A stretch of DNA of 64,000 nt from Roseovarius sp. MMSF_3359 (GTDB lineage Bacteria > Pseudomonadota > Alphaproteobacteria > Rhodobacterales > Rhodobacteraceae), in NCBI RefSeq assembly GCF_030733385.1, contig NZ_JASHJC010000013.1:1-64000 (forward strand). The letters run 5' to 3'. The translations under genes and the position numbers were made by a program. Below are positions 26,947-36,922 of the stretch, piece after piece; position 1 is the stretch's first letter, and every line of letters starts with the position of its first letter. The notes under the pieces were generated by a model. That model searched no databases. It worked only from the letters and a program-made list of their open reading frames with translations, and was not told the DNA's origin.

Positions 26947-28104
26947 ATGAAGTCAAACGACATGGGTTTGTCGGCAAGGGCGGGTATATTCTGCGCCTTG
27001 CTGACGATGACGGCGCTGCCAGCCGCGGTTACCGCGCAGAGCACCGCCGGCCTGGAAGGGGCCACACCACCCCCGGAAATTACCTTCACCTCGTGGACAG
27101 GCCCCTATATGCGCAGCCAGATGCTGGGCTTCGTGCGTCCGTATGAGACTGAGAAGCGCACCCGCGTTCACGTCGAACATTACAATGGCGGCATCGACGA
27201 AATCCGCGACCAGGTCGAATCCGCCAATGTCATCTGGGACGTGGTGGACCTGACCCAGGCGGATTCGCTACGCGCCTGCAAGGAAGGGCTTTTGGAGGAT
27301 CTTTCCGATATCTCCCTGCCCGCCGGCGCCGATGGCACCCCCGCCGAAGATGACTTTGTCGAAGGCGCGCTGAACGATTGCGGTGTTGGCGTGATCGTCT
27401 GGGGCACGGCATTTGCCTACAAGAACGACGCGTTCGAGGGTAACACCCCCGCAACCATCAACGACTTCTTCGACACCAAGAAATTCCCCGGGGCGCGTGC
27501 CATTCGCAACGATCCCACCGTGATCATGGAATGGGCATTGATGGCCGATGGGGTCGCACGTGAAGATGTCTACGCGACGCTCGAAACCGATGAAGGTGTC
27601 GAACGCGCGTTTGAAAAAATGGATTCGATCCGCGCGGGCCTTCAAACCTGGCAGGCGGGACGCGAACCGGTGCGTATGCTGAACGCCGGCGAGGTCTCCA
27701 TGTCGATGATCTGGGCCACGACCGGGGTCGTCGCCTCACGCGAGGAAGGGGCCGATTTCACGGTCAACATGGACGGCCGCGTGATCGAGCTTGACCTCTT
27801 CGGCATTCCAAAAGGCAGCCGCTACAAGGAAGAGGCCAAGGATTTCATCCGCTTCGCCAGCAGCACCAATTCGCTGGCAAACATGGTGGGCTTCCTGCCT
27901 AACGGCCCCACGCGCAAATCATCCCTGTCCCGCCTGACCGACGACACTCTGTCGCAGATCCCCAACGGACCTGCCTATGAAGACAAGCTGCACATCATGT
28001 CGGACGCCGCATGGTGGGCGGACAATCACGCCCGCCTCGAAGAGAAATTCGACATCTGGATGTCCGCCGGTGCCCGCCAGGGTGCCTCCGGAACAGTCCG
28101 GTGA
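26947..28104 (+). CDS. Periplasmic solute-binding protein, spermidine/putrescine (PotD) family
   Basis: A 385-residue secreted binding protein. The N-terminal signal (hydrophobic ARAGIFCALLTMTALPAAVTA, cleavage likely near residue 30) precedes ITFTSWTGPYMRSQ, the usual first strand of polyamine-type binding proteins, and later blocks IWDVVDLTQAD, CGVGVIVWGTAFAYK and FGIPKGSRYKEEAKDFIRF. No ABC permease or ATPase is encoded nearby. Instead the next gene, 32 bases on, is a BCCT carrier on the same strand. It may feed an ABC system elsewhere or assist the BCCT carrier; both are inference. Confidence 0.88.
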   Translation: MKSNDMGLSARAGIFCALLTMTALPAAVTAQSTAGLEGATPPPEITFTSWTGPYMRSQMLGFVRPYETEKRTRVHVEHYNGGIDEIRDQVESANVIWDVVDLTQADSLRACKEGLLEDLSDISLPAGADGTPAEDDFVEGALNDCGVGVIVWGTAFAYKNDAFEGNTPATINDFFDTKKFPGARAIRNDPTVIMEWALMADGVAREDVYATLETDEGVERAFEKMDSIRAGLQTWQAGREPVRMLNAGEVSMSMIWATTGVVASREEGADFTVNMDGRVIELDLFGIPKGSRYKEEAKDFIRFASSTNSLANMVGFLPNGPTRKSSLSRLTDDTLSQIPNGPAYEDKLHIMSDAAWWADNHARLEEKFDIWMSAGARQGASGTVR

Positions 28105-28136
28105 GCGGCAAGAACGGGACAGAGAGGTAACAAGAC

Positions 28137-29738
28137 ATGAGTGATCAAACGACTAACAAACCCGACAATCTGGTCGCGAAATCAGGCCTGTTCGCGGGGA
28201 TGAACCCGCTTATGGGCATCCTGTCGATGGTGATGATCATCGGCTTCGTGCTCTACACGATCATGGACGTGGAACGCTCCAGCGAAGTTTTTGCGCTCGG
28301 CAAGGATTTCATCATCAACACGATGGACTGGTTCTATGTGATCGTGGTCAACGTGGCGCTTTTCTTCGTCTTCTGGCTGCTGGTCAGCCGGTTTGGCGAT
28401 GTGAAACTTGGCAAGGATGACGACGAACCCGATTTTTCAACTTTCTCCTGGATCTGCATGCTCTTCAGCGCGGGCCTGGGATCGGGCCTGATCTATTGGG
28501 GCGTGGCCGAACCGATGTATCATATCCAGGGCAGCCCGTTCATGGAGCGCGCTGGCGCGGAGGCGGGCAGTGTTGATGCGGCCATTTCGGCGGTGACTGT
28601 CACCAACTTCCACTGGGGTTTCCACGGCTGGGGGCTTTACGTCCTTGTCGGGCTGAGCCTCGCCTATTTCTCCTATCGCCGTGACCTGCCGCTGACCCTG
28701 CGGACAGCGCTTTACCCGGTACTCAAGGACAAGATCTATGGCCCCTGGGGTCACCTGGTAGATCTGATTGGCGTGTTCGGTACGATCTTTGGCCTCGCCA
28801 CATCGCTCGGCCTTGGCGTCACGCCCATTGCCGCCGGTCTCGAGAACCTCGGCTGGATGTCCAACACCCAGACGAACCAGCTCATCCTCGTGGCGATCAT
28901 CACCTGCCTCGGCACCGCCTCGGCGGCCTCGGGTGTGGGCAAGGGCGTTCGGATCCTTTCGGAATGCAACGTGATGGCCTCGATTGGCCTGCTGATCCTG
29001 TTCATCATCCTCGGCCCCACGGCCTTCTTGCTCGGCATCACCATTTCCGGCTTTGGCGACTACCTGTGGAACGTCATCCCGATGGGCTTCTGGATCAATG
29101 GCGATCCCGAGAACCAATGGCAAAGCTGGTGGACCATCTTCTATTGGGGCTGGTGGATCGCGTGGTGCCCGTTCGTGGGCCTCTTCATCGCGCGCGTCTC
29201 CAAGGGTCGCACCATCCGGCAGTTCTGCTTCTGCGTCCTGCTGATCCCGACCTCGGTCGTGATGCTCTGGATGGGTGTCTTTGGCGGTGCTGCCGCTGGC
29301 GTTGACCTGTTCTACGGGGCGGGCGTAATGGACGCGGTCAATGACGACTACGCCGCGGGCGTGTTCAAGACCGTCGCAGGCTTCGGCTATAGCTGGCTGA
29401 CCTACCCGATCACGGTGCTCATCACGATCCTGCTGATCTCGTGGTTCGTCACATCGTCGGACTCGGGCACGCTGGTGATGTGCACGATGCTGTCGATGGG
29501 CGATGAGAACCCACCGGTCAAATTCCGCATCTTCTGGGGCCTGACGGCGGGTATCGTGGCCGGTGTCCTGATGCTGGCGGGCGGGCTCAGCGCGCTGCAA
29601 ACCGCGTCGATCGTGGCCGGTCTGCCGATTGCGGTGATCTTGCTCTTCATGACCTACGGCATGGTCAAGTCGCTCTACGAAGACCACCCGGCACCGGATG
29701 TCGAGGACAAGTACGACCTCGAGTTCCTCAACCGGTAA
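28137..29738 (+). CDS. BCCT-family transporter (betaine/carnitine/choline type)
   Basis: A 533-residue secondary transporter with about twelve membrane helices. The family signature with several tryptophans is present (WWTIFYWGWWIAWCPFVGLF, roughly residues 331-350), as are GAGLGSGLIYWGVAEPMYH near residue 110 and FHWGFHGWGLY around 158. BCCT proteins bring in glycine betaine, choline, carnitine or DMSP using sodium or proton gradients. The C-terminal tail is short and acidic, without the long osmosensing tail of BetP. It lies downstream of the PotD-type binding protein and ends at a strong terminator. Confidence 0.95.
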   Translation: MSDQTTNKPDNLVAKSGLFAGMNPLMGILSMVMIIGFVLYTIMDVERSSEVFALGKDFIINTMDWFYVIVVNVALFFVFWLLVSRFGDVKLGKDDDEPDFSTFSWICMLFSAGLGSGLIYWGVAEPMYHIQGSPFMERAGAEAGSVDAAISAVTVTNFHWGFHGWGLYVLVGLSLAYFSYRRDLPLTLRTALYPVLKDKIYGPWGHLVDLIGVFGTIFGLATSLGLGVTPIAAGLENLGWMSNTQTNQLILVAIITCLGTASAASGVGKGVRILSECNVMASIGLLILFIILGPTAFLLGITISGFGDYLWNVIPMGFWINGDPENQWQSWWTIFYWGWWIAWCPFVGLFIARVSKGRTIRQFCFCVLLIPTSVVMLWMGVFGGAAAGVDLFYGAGVMDAVNDDYAAGVFKTVAGFGYSWLTYPITVLITILLISWFVTSSDSGTLVMCTMLSMGDENPPVKFRIFWGLTAGIVAGVLMLAGGLSALQTASIVAGLPIAVILLFMTYGMVKSLYEDHPAPDVEDKYDLEFLNR

Positions 29739-29760
29739 AGCCGGAAAGGCACAAGTTCAG

Positions 29761-29787
29761 AAAGGGGCGGTTCACCGCCCCTTTTTT
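29761..29787 (+). terminator. Rho-independent terminator after the BCCT gene
   Basis: AAAGGGGCGG, loop TTCA, CCGCCCCTTT followed by further T's: a 10-base stem with a U tract, 23 bases after the stop. It separates the BCCT gene from the convergent Lrp-type gene. Confidence 0.93.
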
Positions 29788-29805
29788 CATGTGATATCCC
29801 AGACA

Positions 29806-30273
29806 TTAGGGGACAAGAGCAGTCTCTTTGACCTGACCAATCACGAACCGCGAATCGATGGCGTAGACACTGGGGAGATTGACCAGATATTCACGCAGAT
29901 ACTTGTCATAGCACTTCATGCTTTTGACCCGCATCGACAGAAGATAACAGTTCGGCCCCGCAAGCAGATCGCACCGCTGAACCTCGGGCATCTGTTTCAC
30001 GGCGCTTTCGAACTCTGTCATCATCTGCGCGCTGCCAGTGGTTAATGTCACGAGGACATAGATCGCCAGGTCCAACCCGCATTTCTCTGGGTCGATTACA
30101 ACACGGTACCCGGCAATGACACCGCTTTGTTCCAGCCGCTTGATCCTGCGGCGGACAGGTGTCGGGGAAAGCCCAACCCGTTCGGCCACCTTCTCGACGC
30201 TGGCGCGGCCATCCTCGCTCAACACCTGCAGGATTGCCCGGTCGATACGGTCCACCGCTCCTCCATCATCCAT
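29806..30273 (-). CDS. Lrp/AsnC-family transcriptional regulator
   Basis: A 155-residue regulator: N-terminal winged HTH (DRIDRAILQVLSEDGRASVEKVAERVGLSPTPVRRR split over residues 8-43) and a C-terminal RAM/ligand domain (AIYVLVTLTTGSAQM, CDLLAGPNCYLLSMRV, YAIDSRFVIGQVK). Lrp proteins sense amino acids and related small solutes. It is divergent from the glycine-betaine-type binding protein gene with about 110 bases between, and convergent with the BCCT gene, so it probably governs this uptake block. Confidence 0.92.
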   Translation of the reverse strand: MDDGGAVDRIDRAILQVLSEDGRASVEKVAERVGLSPTPVRRRIKRLEQSGVIAGYRVVIDPEKCGLDLAIYVLVTLTTGSAQMMTEFESAVKQMPEVQRCDLLAGPNCYLLSMRVKSMKCYDKYLREYLVNLPSVYAIDSRFVIGQVKETALVP

Positions 30274-30341
30274 GATAGCTGAAATCCTCTACACTTTTTC
30301 AAATTACCCGGATTTTAGGTCAGATTTCTCCAACCCGATAG

Positions 30342-31340
<999 letters not shown>

Positions 31341-31357
31341 CGCGAGCGGCTGAGACG

Positions 31358-31382
31358 AACCGGGGCTCTCCCCGCCCCGGTT
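31358..31382 (+). terminator. Probable terminator after the betaine-binding protein
   Basis: AACCGGGG pairs with CCCCGGTT around a 9-base loop, 18 bases after the stop. There is no clear T run, so it may terminate weakly or protect the transcript end. Confidence 0.45.
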
Positions 31383-31633
31383 CACCGCCCCCGGAAACCC
31401 TCATTTGGTCTGACCGCCTCCGGGTGGAATTCGCCCCGGGCGGTGGCATTTGAGCATGAATCGGCGGATCAACCGCCCATTTTCTTGCGGTCATACCGGA
31501 AACGCGACGTCGTAGGACGCAAACGTGACGATTTTTCCCTGTTGCCGCGATTAACAGTTCTATATCAAACGCCAGAGAGCTTTCTGGGGAGTCGCAATCG
31601 CGGCTCTCCGTCATTTTAACGGAGACCATGCCA

Positions 31634-32392
31634 ATGAAGGTGCTCGTACCTGTCAAACGCGTGATTGACTATAACGTGAAGGTTCGCGTGAAAGCGGATG
31701 GAAGCGGTGTCGATCTTGCCAATGTGAAAATGTCGATGAACCCCTTCGACGAGATTGCCGTCGAGGAGGCCATCCGCCTGAGGGAAGCCGGCAAGGCTGA
31801 TGAGGTGATCGCGGTGTCGATCGGCGTCAAGCAGGCGCAGGAAACCCTGCGGACCGCGCTGGCCATGGGTGCGGATCGCGCGATCCTGGTTGTGGCCGCC
31901 GATGACGTTCACACCGATATCGAGCCGCTGGCCGTTGCCAAGATCCTCAAGGCCATCGTCGACGAAGAGCAGCCCGGCATCGTTCTGGCGGGCAAGCAGG
32001 CGATTGACAATGACATGAACGCCACCGGTCAGATGCTGTCGGCGCTTCTCGGCTGGTCGCAGGGCACGTTTGCCTCGAAGCTGGACATCGAGGGCGATCA
32101 CGCGCTGGTCACCCGCGAAGTGGATGGCGGTTTGCAGACGATCAAGGTCGCGATGCCGTCGATCATCACGGTCGACCTGCGCCTGAACGAGCCGCGCTAT
32201 GCGTCGCTGCCCAACATCATGAAGGCCAAGAAAAAGCCGCTGGACGAAAAAACCGCCGCCGATTACGGCGTCGACGTCACGCCGCGCCTGGAAATCGTCA
32301 AGACCGACGAGCCCGAGGCGCGCAAGGCCGGTGAAATCGTGGGCTCGGTGGACGAGCTTGTGTCGAAACTCAAAGAAGCGGGGGCTGTATAA
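31634..32392 (+). CDS. etfB: Electron transfer flavoprotein, beta subunit
   Basis: A 252-residue beta subunit that binds AMP and, with EtfA, passes electrons from acyl-CoA, sarcosine and dimethylglycine dehydrogenases to ETF-ubiquinone oxidoreductase. Recognised by [20 protein letters not shown] at the start, [19 protein letters not shown] and the adenine-site block [24 protein letters not shown] chose the ATG at 31634 because the protein family starts with MKVLVPVKR and GGAG lies 9 bases before it; an ATG two codons earlier is too close. The stop overlaps the etfA start by one base. Confidence 0.97.
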   Translation: MKVLVPVKRVIDYNVKVRVKADGSGVDLANVKMSMNPFDEIAVEEAIRLREAGKADEVIAVSIGVKQAQETLRTALAMGADRAILVVAADDVHTDIEPLAVAKILKAIVDEEQPGIVLAGKQAIDNDMNATGQMLSALLGWSQGTFASKLDIEGDHALVTREVDGGLQTIKVAMPSIITVDLRLNEPRYASLPNIMKAKKKPLDEKTAADYGVDVTPRLEIVKTDEPEARKAGEIVGSVDELVSKLKEAGAV

Positions 32393-33318
32393 TGGCTGTT
32401 CTTCTTCTCGCCGAAGTAACCGATGGCGAACTGGCGCTGGACGCGACCGCAAAGGCCGTCACTGCCGCAAGCAAACTGGGTGATGTGACCGCGCTCTGCT
32501 GTGGCGGGTCCGCTGCCGCTGCGGGTGAAGCCGCGGCCAAGATCGACGGTGTGGCCAAGGTGCTGGTCGCCGAAGACGACAGCCTGGGTCACCGCCTGGC
32601 GGAATCGACCGCGGCCCTGATCGTGTCGCTGGCCGGTGATTACGAACACATCGTGGCCCCTGCGACCACCGACGCCAAGAACGTGATGCCCCGTGTCGCA
32701 GCCCTGCTCGATGCGATGGTGATCTCGGATGTCTCCGGCGTTGTCGATGGCAACACGTTCGAACGCCCGATCTATGCGGGTAACGCGATCCAGACGGTGA
32801 AATCGTCGGACGCCAAGAAGGTCGTGACCTTCCGGACGGCGACATTCGACGCCGCGGGCGAAGGCGGGTCGGCCTCGGTCGAAACCGTCTCTGCCGCCGC
32901 CAATCCGGGCCTGTCTGAGTGGGTCGAAGACAAGGTTGCCGAAAGCGACCGCCCCGAGCTGACCTCGGCCGGCGTGGTTGTCTCCGGTGGCCGTGGTGTT
33001 GGCTCGGAAGAGGACTTCAAGATCATCGAAGCCCTCGCCGACAAGCTCGGCGCCGCCGTGGGTGCGTCCCGCGCCGCGGTGGATTCAGGCTTCGCCCCGA
33101 ACGACTGGCAGGTGGGTCAGACCGGCAAGGTTGTCGCGCCCGATCTTTATGTCGCTGTCGGCATCTCCGGTGCGATCCAACACCTTGCAGGCATGAAGGA
33201 CAGCAAGGTCATCGTGGCCATCAACAAGGACGAAGAAGCCCCGATCTTCCAGGTCGCCGACTACGGCCTCGTCGCAGACCTCTTCCAAGCCGTCCCAGAA
33301 CTCACCGAAAAACTCTGA
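32392..33318 (+). CDS. etfA: Electron transfer flavoprotein, alpha subunit
   Basis: A 308-residue FAD-binding subunit of the ETF heterodimer. The C-terminal FAD domain has [33 protein letters not shown] and the signature [18 protein letters not shown], followed by [18 protein letters not shown]. It is translationally coupled to etfB (TAATG junction). Its redox partner could include the dimethylglycine-dehydrogenase-like protein at 11841-14249, since that class donates electrons to ETF in other organisms; this link is inference. A strong terminator follows. Confidence 0.97.
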   Translation: MAVLLLAEVTDGELALDATAKAVTAASKLGDVTALCCGGSAAAAGEAAAKIDGVAKVLVAEDDSLGHRLAESTAALIVSLAGDYEHIVAPATTDAKNVMPRVAALLDAMVISDVSGVVDGNTFERPIYAGNAIQTVKSSDAKKVVTFRTATFDAAGEGGSASVETVSAAANPGLSEWVEDKVAESDRPELTSAGVVVSGGRGVGSEEDFKIIEALADKLGAAVGASRAAVDSGFAPNDWQVGQTGKVVAPDLYVAVGISGAIQHLAGMKDSKVIVAINKDEEAPIFQVADYGLVADLFQAVPELTEKL

Positions 33319-33344
33319 GACCTACCCGGTCAGCAATAACCTAC

Positions 33345-33376
33345 AAAAGGCCCGCAAAAATCAGCGGGCCTTTTTC
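33345..33376. terminator. Bidirectional terminator shared by etfA and the convergent gene
   Basis: AAAAGGCCCGC and GCGGGCCTTTTT form a stem flanked by A and T runs, so both strands have a hairpin plus U tract. The right half lies inside the last codons of the leftward gene at 33361-34221, so its final residues (TKKAR) are encoded by the terminator arm. Confidence 0.9.
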
Positions 33377-34221
33377 GTTTCCTGCACCATGCCCTCGACC
33401 AGCGGTCCCAACGCCTCTGCCACCTGGTAGTGAACCGTTGGCCCAAGAACCTCTTGCGCAGCGGGCGTCTCCAGCTCGGAAAACCGCATGCCCTTGGTGC
33501 CTTCGGTCTTGATCGCATCACCGGCCACGACTTCGATCATCTGTTCGGCCATGGGGCGCAGGGTCTCGACCATTTGCCGGGACACGCAGATCGGGTCATA
33601 TTCCACCCGCGTTTGCGCGGTATGTTCCTCGGGTTTGCGCGCCGACATCCATAGCAGGATGACCTTGCTGTCGATCTTCTGCAGAAGAAGCTGCATCCGC
33701 GATATCCACGCGGTCTGAATCTCTTCGATCACCGTGGCGAAGCGTTCTTCCGATACCTTTTGCAGCCGTTCCAGCATATGCCGGACAAAATGAAACTCGG
33801 TAAAGTCGACCTCTCCATAGATCGCGCGCAGGGTGCCCGAAGCCTCAAGAAACCTGTCATTCCGGCGCGGATGTACCGAGTAGAACCGGTTGGTCATGTT
33901 GGTCACACACGGCACCTGCAGGATCGTGACCGCAGAATTGGCCGTGGCCATCAGGACCCCGATATCGTTGAGATACACATCGACACCGGCATTCGGCCAA
34001 CCAAAGTTGACGCATTTTACACCGGTTCGTGCTTCGATCAGGGCCGGATAGGGCTGTTCGATGAATTTGCCATAGGTGTCCGTCCCCCCCAGAAATGCGG
34101 CATATGGCGCCTGCAATTTCCGCTGCGGGCCGCGAAACTTGAGTTTCGACCCCGGATATTCACACGGTAGATATTCAAGGGGATTGCTCCCCAGTCTTTC
34201 GAAGGCCATTCCAAACCCCAT
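33361..34221 (-). CDS. DUF6473-like protein, unknown function
   Basis: A 286-residue cytoplasmic protein. A small-residue loop in AFLGGTDTYGKFIEQPYPALIE (residues ~43-63) recalls the start of SGNH-type or GSCFA-type domains, and I associate the overall layout with the DUF6473 proteins of Rhodobacteraceae; this is recognition from memory and not certain. No signal peptide or membrane segment. The second ATG (34209, MAFERLGSN) is an alternative start. The gene sits between etfA and the 3-hydroxybutyryl-CoA dehydrogenase gene, which are neighbours in related genomes. Its 3' end merges with the shared terminator. Confidence 0.65.
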   Translation of the reverse strand: MGFGMAFERLGSNPLEYLPCEYPGSKLKFRGPQRKLQAPYAAFLGGTDTYGKFIEQPYPALIEARTGVKCVNFGWPNAGVDVYLNDIGVLMATANSAVTILQVPCVTNMTNRFYSVHPRRNDRFLEASGTLRAIYGEVDFTEFHFVRHMLERLQKVSEERFATVIEEIQTAWISRMQLLLQKIDSKVILLWMSARKPEEHTAQTRVEYDPICVSRQMVETLRPMAEQMIEVVAGDAIKTEGTKGMRFSELETPAAQEVLGPTVHYQVAEALGPLVEGMVQETKKAR

Positions 34222-34369
34222 TTCTCACTTACCCGGGCACAGATTCGGCCAAAGCGGTTGAGAATTATCTAATGCGCGAATTCACCACAGTTTTTAACGA
34301 TCTCCGGCCCTTGCGGCTCGCCCCTCGGGGGGCCTATGTTGACCACAAATGACGTGAAAGGGCGTTCAA

Positions 34370-35245
34370 ATGGCGATCCAGACAATCGGCGTGATCGGGG
34401 CGGGGCAGATGGGCAATGGTATCGCCCATGTGATGGCGCTTGCGGAATACAATGTCCTGCTGACCGATATCAGCCAGGATGCGCTGGACAGTGCCATGGA
34501 AACCATCAAGGGGAACATGACCCGCCAGGTCAGCCGCGAGAAAATCAGCCAGGCCGACATGGACGGCGCGTTGGGTCGCATCGAGACGACACTGACCCTG
34601 ACCGATCTTGGCAAGACTGACCTGGTGATCGAGGCCGCGACCGAGCGCGAAACGGTCAAGCAGGCGATTTTTGACGAGCTGCTGCCCCATCTGCAACCGC
34701 ATACGATCCTGACCTCGAACACCTCGTCGATTTCGATCACACGTCTGGCAAGCCGGACGGACCGTCCCGAGAAGTTCATGGGGTTCCATTTCATGAACCC
34801 GGTTCCGGTCATGCAACTGGTCGAGCTGATCCGGGGCATCGCGACCGATACCGAAACTTTTGATGCTTGCATGGAAGTCGTCGAGAAGATCAGGAAGACG
34901 TCGGCCACGGCCGAGGATTTCCCCGGTTTCATCGTGAACCGCATCCTGATGCCGATGATCAACGAGGCGGTCTATACGCTCTACGAGGGTGTGGGCAATG
35001 TGAAGTCGATCGACCAATCCATGCGCCTTGGGGCAAATCACCCGATGGGGCCGCTGGAACTCGCTGATTTCATCGGTCTGGACACCTGTCTTGCGATCAT
35101 GAACGTGCTGCATGACGGGCTGGCCGATACCAAATACCGCCCCTGCCCGCTTCTGACGAAGTATGTCGAGGCCGGGTGGCTGGGCCGCAAGACTGGCCGT
35201 GGGTTTTACGACTACCGCGGTGAAGAGCCCGTTCCGACGCGCTGA
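34370..35245 (+). CDS. 3-hydroxybutyryl-CoA dehydrogenase
   Basis: A 291-residue NAD(P)-dependent 3-hydroxyacyl-CoA dehydrogenase. The Rossmann motif is [18 protein letters not shown] at residues 6-23. The catalytic SNTSSISI block is around 117, the histidine is in [17 protein letters not shown], and the C-terminal domain has [18 protein letters not shown] and [15 protein letters not shown]. It oxidises (S)-3-hydroxybutyryl-CoA in butyrate/polyhydroxybutyrate metabolism. The etfBA neighbourhood is the usual one in Rhodobacteraceae. Confidence 0.95.
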   Translation: MAIQTIGVIGAGQMGNGIAHVMALAEYNVLLTDISQDALDSAMETIKGNMTRQVSREKISQADMDGALGRIETTLTLTDLGKTDLVIEAATERETVKQAIFDELLPHLQPHTILTSNTSSISITRLASRTDRPEKFMGFHFMNPVPVMQLVELIRGIATDTETFDACMEVVEKIRKTSATAEDFPGFIVNRILMPMINEAVYTLYEGVGNVKSIDQSMRLGANHPMGPLELADFIGLDTCLAIMNVLHDGLADTKYRPCPLLTKYVEAGWLGRKTGRGFYDYRGEEPVPTR

Positions 35246-35304
35246 CATCCCCAGACCCTGACGATGGCAAGGTCAGACGCTCTGTCGGACCACCGGTCCT
35301 GACC

Positions 35305-36705
35305 CTAGCGAATGCACCTGTTGCTGACGATCTGAAGCCGATATTGCTGCGGGCAAAGATGCGGCATGAAGAGCCGTCTGCCGGGATCACCGATCACTCG
35401 GAAGCTCAGCCAGACCGCCACGACCGCGAAGAGGACACCGCCCACGGCCTGTCCGATCAACACGCCCGGCGCGCCCCACCAGGCCGCGAAGACCACGACA
35501 AACGGCCAGGTGCCTAGCGTGTGCCGCCCCCAGTTGATCCAACTGGAATAGACCGGGTAGCCCAGATTGTTGAAAGAGGCGTTGGAGACGAAAATGGCAC
35601 CGTTGAAGAAGTTCGCCAGCGCCAGCGGGCCGCAGAACCAGTAGATCAAGATGCGCGCATCCCCTTTTGCCCCGAACATGTCGGCCAATGGGACGCGGAC
35701 CAGATAAAGCACCAGCGCGGCAAGCAGCACGTAGATCGACAGGAATTTCAACCCGTCGATATAGCTTTCGCGGACCCGGTCCAGACGCGATGCCCCGAAA
35801 TTCTGCCCGATGATCGGCCCGATGGCCCCCGAGAGCGCCAGGACCACCGCAAAAACCACCGGTGTCAGCCGTCCGATCACCGCCATGCCGGCCACCGCTT
35901 CGGTACCGAACCGCGCCATTTCGCGGGTGACGATGGCAGTACCCAAGGGTGTCGCGATATTGGTCAGAACCGCAGGTACGGCGATGCCGATCACTTCGAG
36001 CAAGTCCCTCGACACTTCACGGGGCCGGAACCCAGCAAAGGCATCGTATTCCCGGATCGCCGGGTAAAGCGCGAACCCCATGGTGGCCATCCGGGCGATG
36101 GCCGTGGCCCAGGCCGCGCCTTCGAGACCCAGCCCGAGGGAAAAGATGAAGATCGGGTCCAGAACCGCGTTTACCCCGCCGCCCAGAAGGGAGGGATACA
36201 TCGCCCGTTTCGCATCACCGTAAGCCCGCAGCACCGCAACGGCGACCATCGCCATACCAGAAAAGACCGTCGTGGGCAGGATGATGAAAAGATATGACTT
36301 GGACATCTGCGCGATCTCGCCCGTTGCCCCCACAAGCCCCAGCAAGAAATCCGCGTTCGTGAGCATCACGACCGGCACCAGGATACCGACGATCACCGTG
36401 AACGCGGCGACGCTGGTTGCGTATCGGCGCGCCTCTTCATGGCGGTTACCCCCGATGGCCCGTGACACGAGGGCAGCGGCGGCGATGGAAAGCCCGATGT
36501 TGATGGCACTTGCGAAGAACATCAGCGTGCTGGCATAGCCCGCCGACGCCGCTAGTTCATCCACGCCCAGAAGCGAGATGAAGAAGAGGTCTATCAGATC
36601 GACCGCGAAGACAGCCATCAAACCGATGCTCGCGGTCAACGACATCGTCGAAACGTGACGCATCAGGTTGCCTTGGGTGAATTTTGCATCGGCGATATGG
36701 GCCAA
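35305..36705 (-). CDS. MATE-family efflux transporter
   Basis: A 466-residue membrane protein with about twelve helices in two matching halves, the layout of MATE multidrug/cation antiporters. Blocks include TQGNLMRHVSTMSLTASIG near the start, LVSRAIGGNRHEEA in the first half and GQNFGASRLDRVRESY in the second. I chose the TTG at 36705 because AGGAG stands 7 bases before it and the protein then begins just ahead of the conserved TQGNLM; no other good start lies in range. It is downstream of the dehydrogenase gene on the same strand, with 217 bases between, so it may or may not be part of that unit. Confidence 0.9.
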   Translation of the reverse strand: MAHIADAKFTQGNLMRHVSTMSLTASIGLMAVFAVDLIDLFFISLLGVDELAASAGYASTLMFFASAINIGLSIAAAALVSRAIGGNRHEEARRYATSVAAFTVIVGILVPVVMLTNADFLLGLVGATGEIAQMSKSYLFIILPTTVFSGMAMVAVAVLRAYGDAKRAMYPSLLGGGVNAVLDPIFIFSLGLGLEGAAWATAIARMATMGFALYPAIREYDAFAGFRPREVSRDLLEVIGIAVPAVLTNIATPLGTAIVTREMARFGTEAVAGMAVIGRLTPVVFAVVLALSGAIGPIIGQNFGASRLDRVRESYIDGLKFLSIYVLLAALVLYLVRVPLADMFGAKGDARILIYWFCGPLALANFFNGAIFVSNASFNNLGYPVYSSWINWGRHTLGTWPFVVVFAAWWGAPGVLIGQAVGGVLFAVVAVWLSFRVIGDPGRRLFMPHLCPQQYRLQIVSNRCIR

Positions 36706-36922
36706 TTGCCTTCTCCTGATCGGACGGATGCGTCGGCGCGCACCCCTGAGACCCGAGGTAATCAACTGTGCGCAATATGCCAACGTGCCGAAATCCGCAG
36801 GTATCGGTGCATTGATGAACATATTTTCCGGCGCAGGCGCAAGTGTCGCTGCAACACAACCTGTCCAGCACGGCCCATTGGGGGCGCTGATGCGGCTAAC
36901 GATTGCAGCCAGCGGCCTGCCT

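Noticed and set aside
28437..29687. 416-codon frame opposite the BCCT gene
   Set aside because: Hydrophilic D/R/H/A-rich shadow of a membrane-protein gene with high GC third positions.
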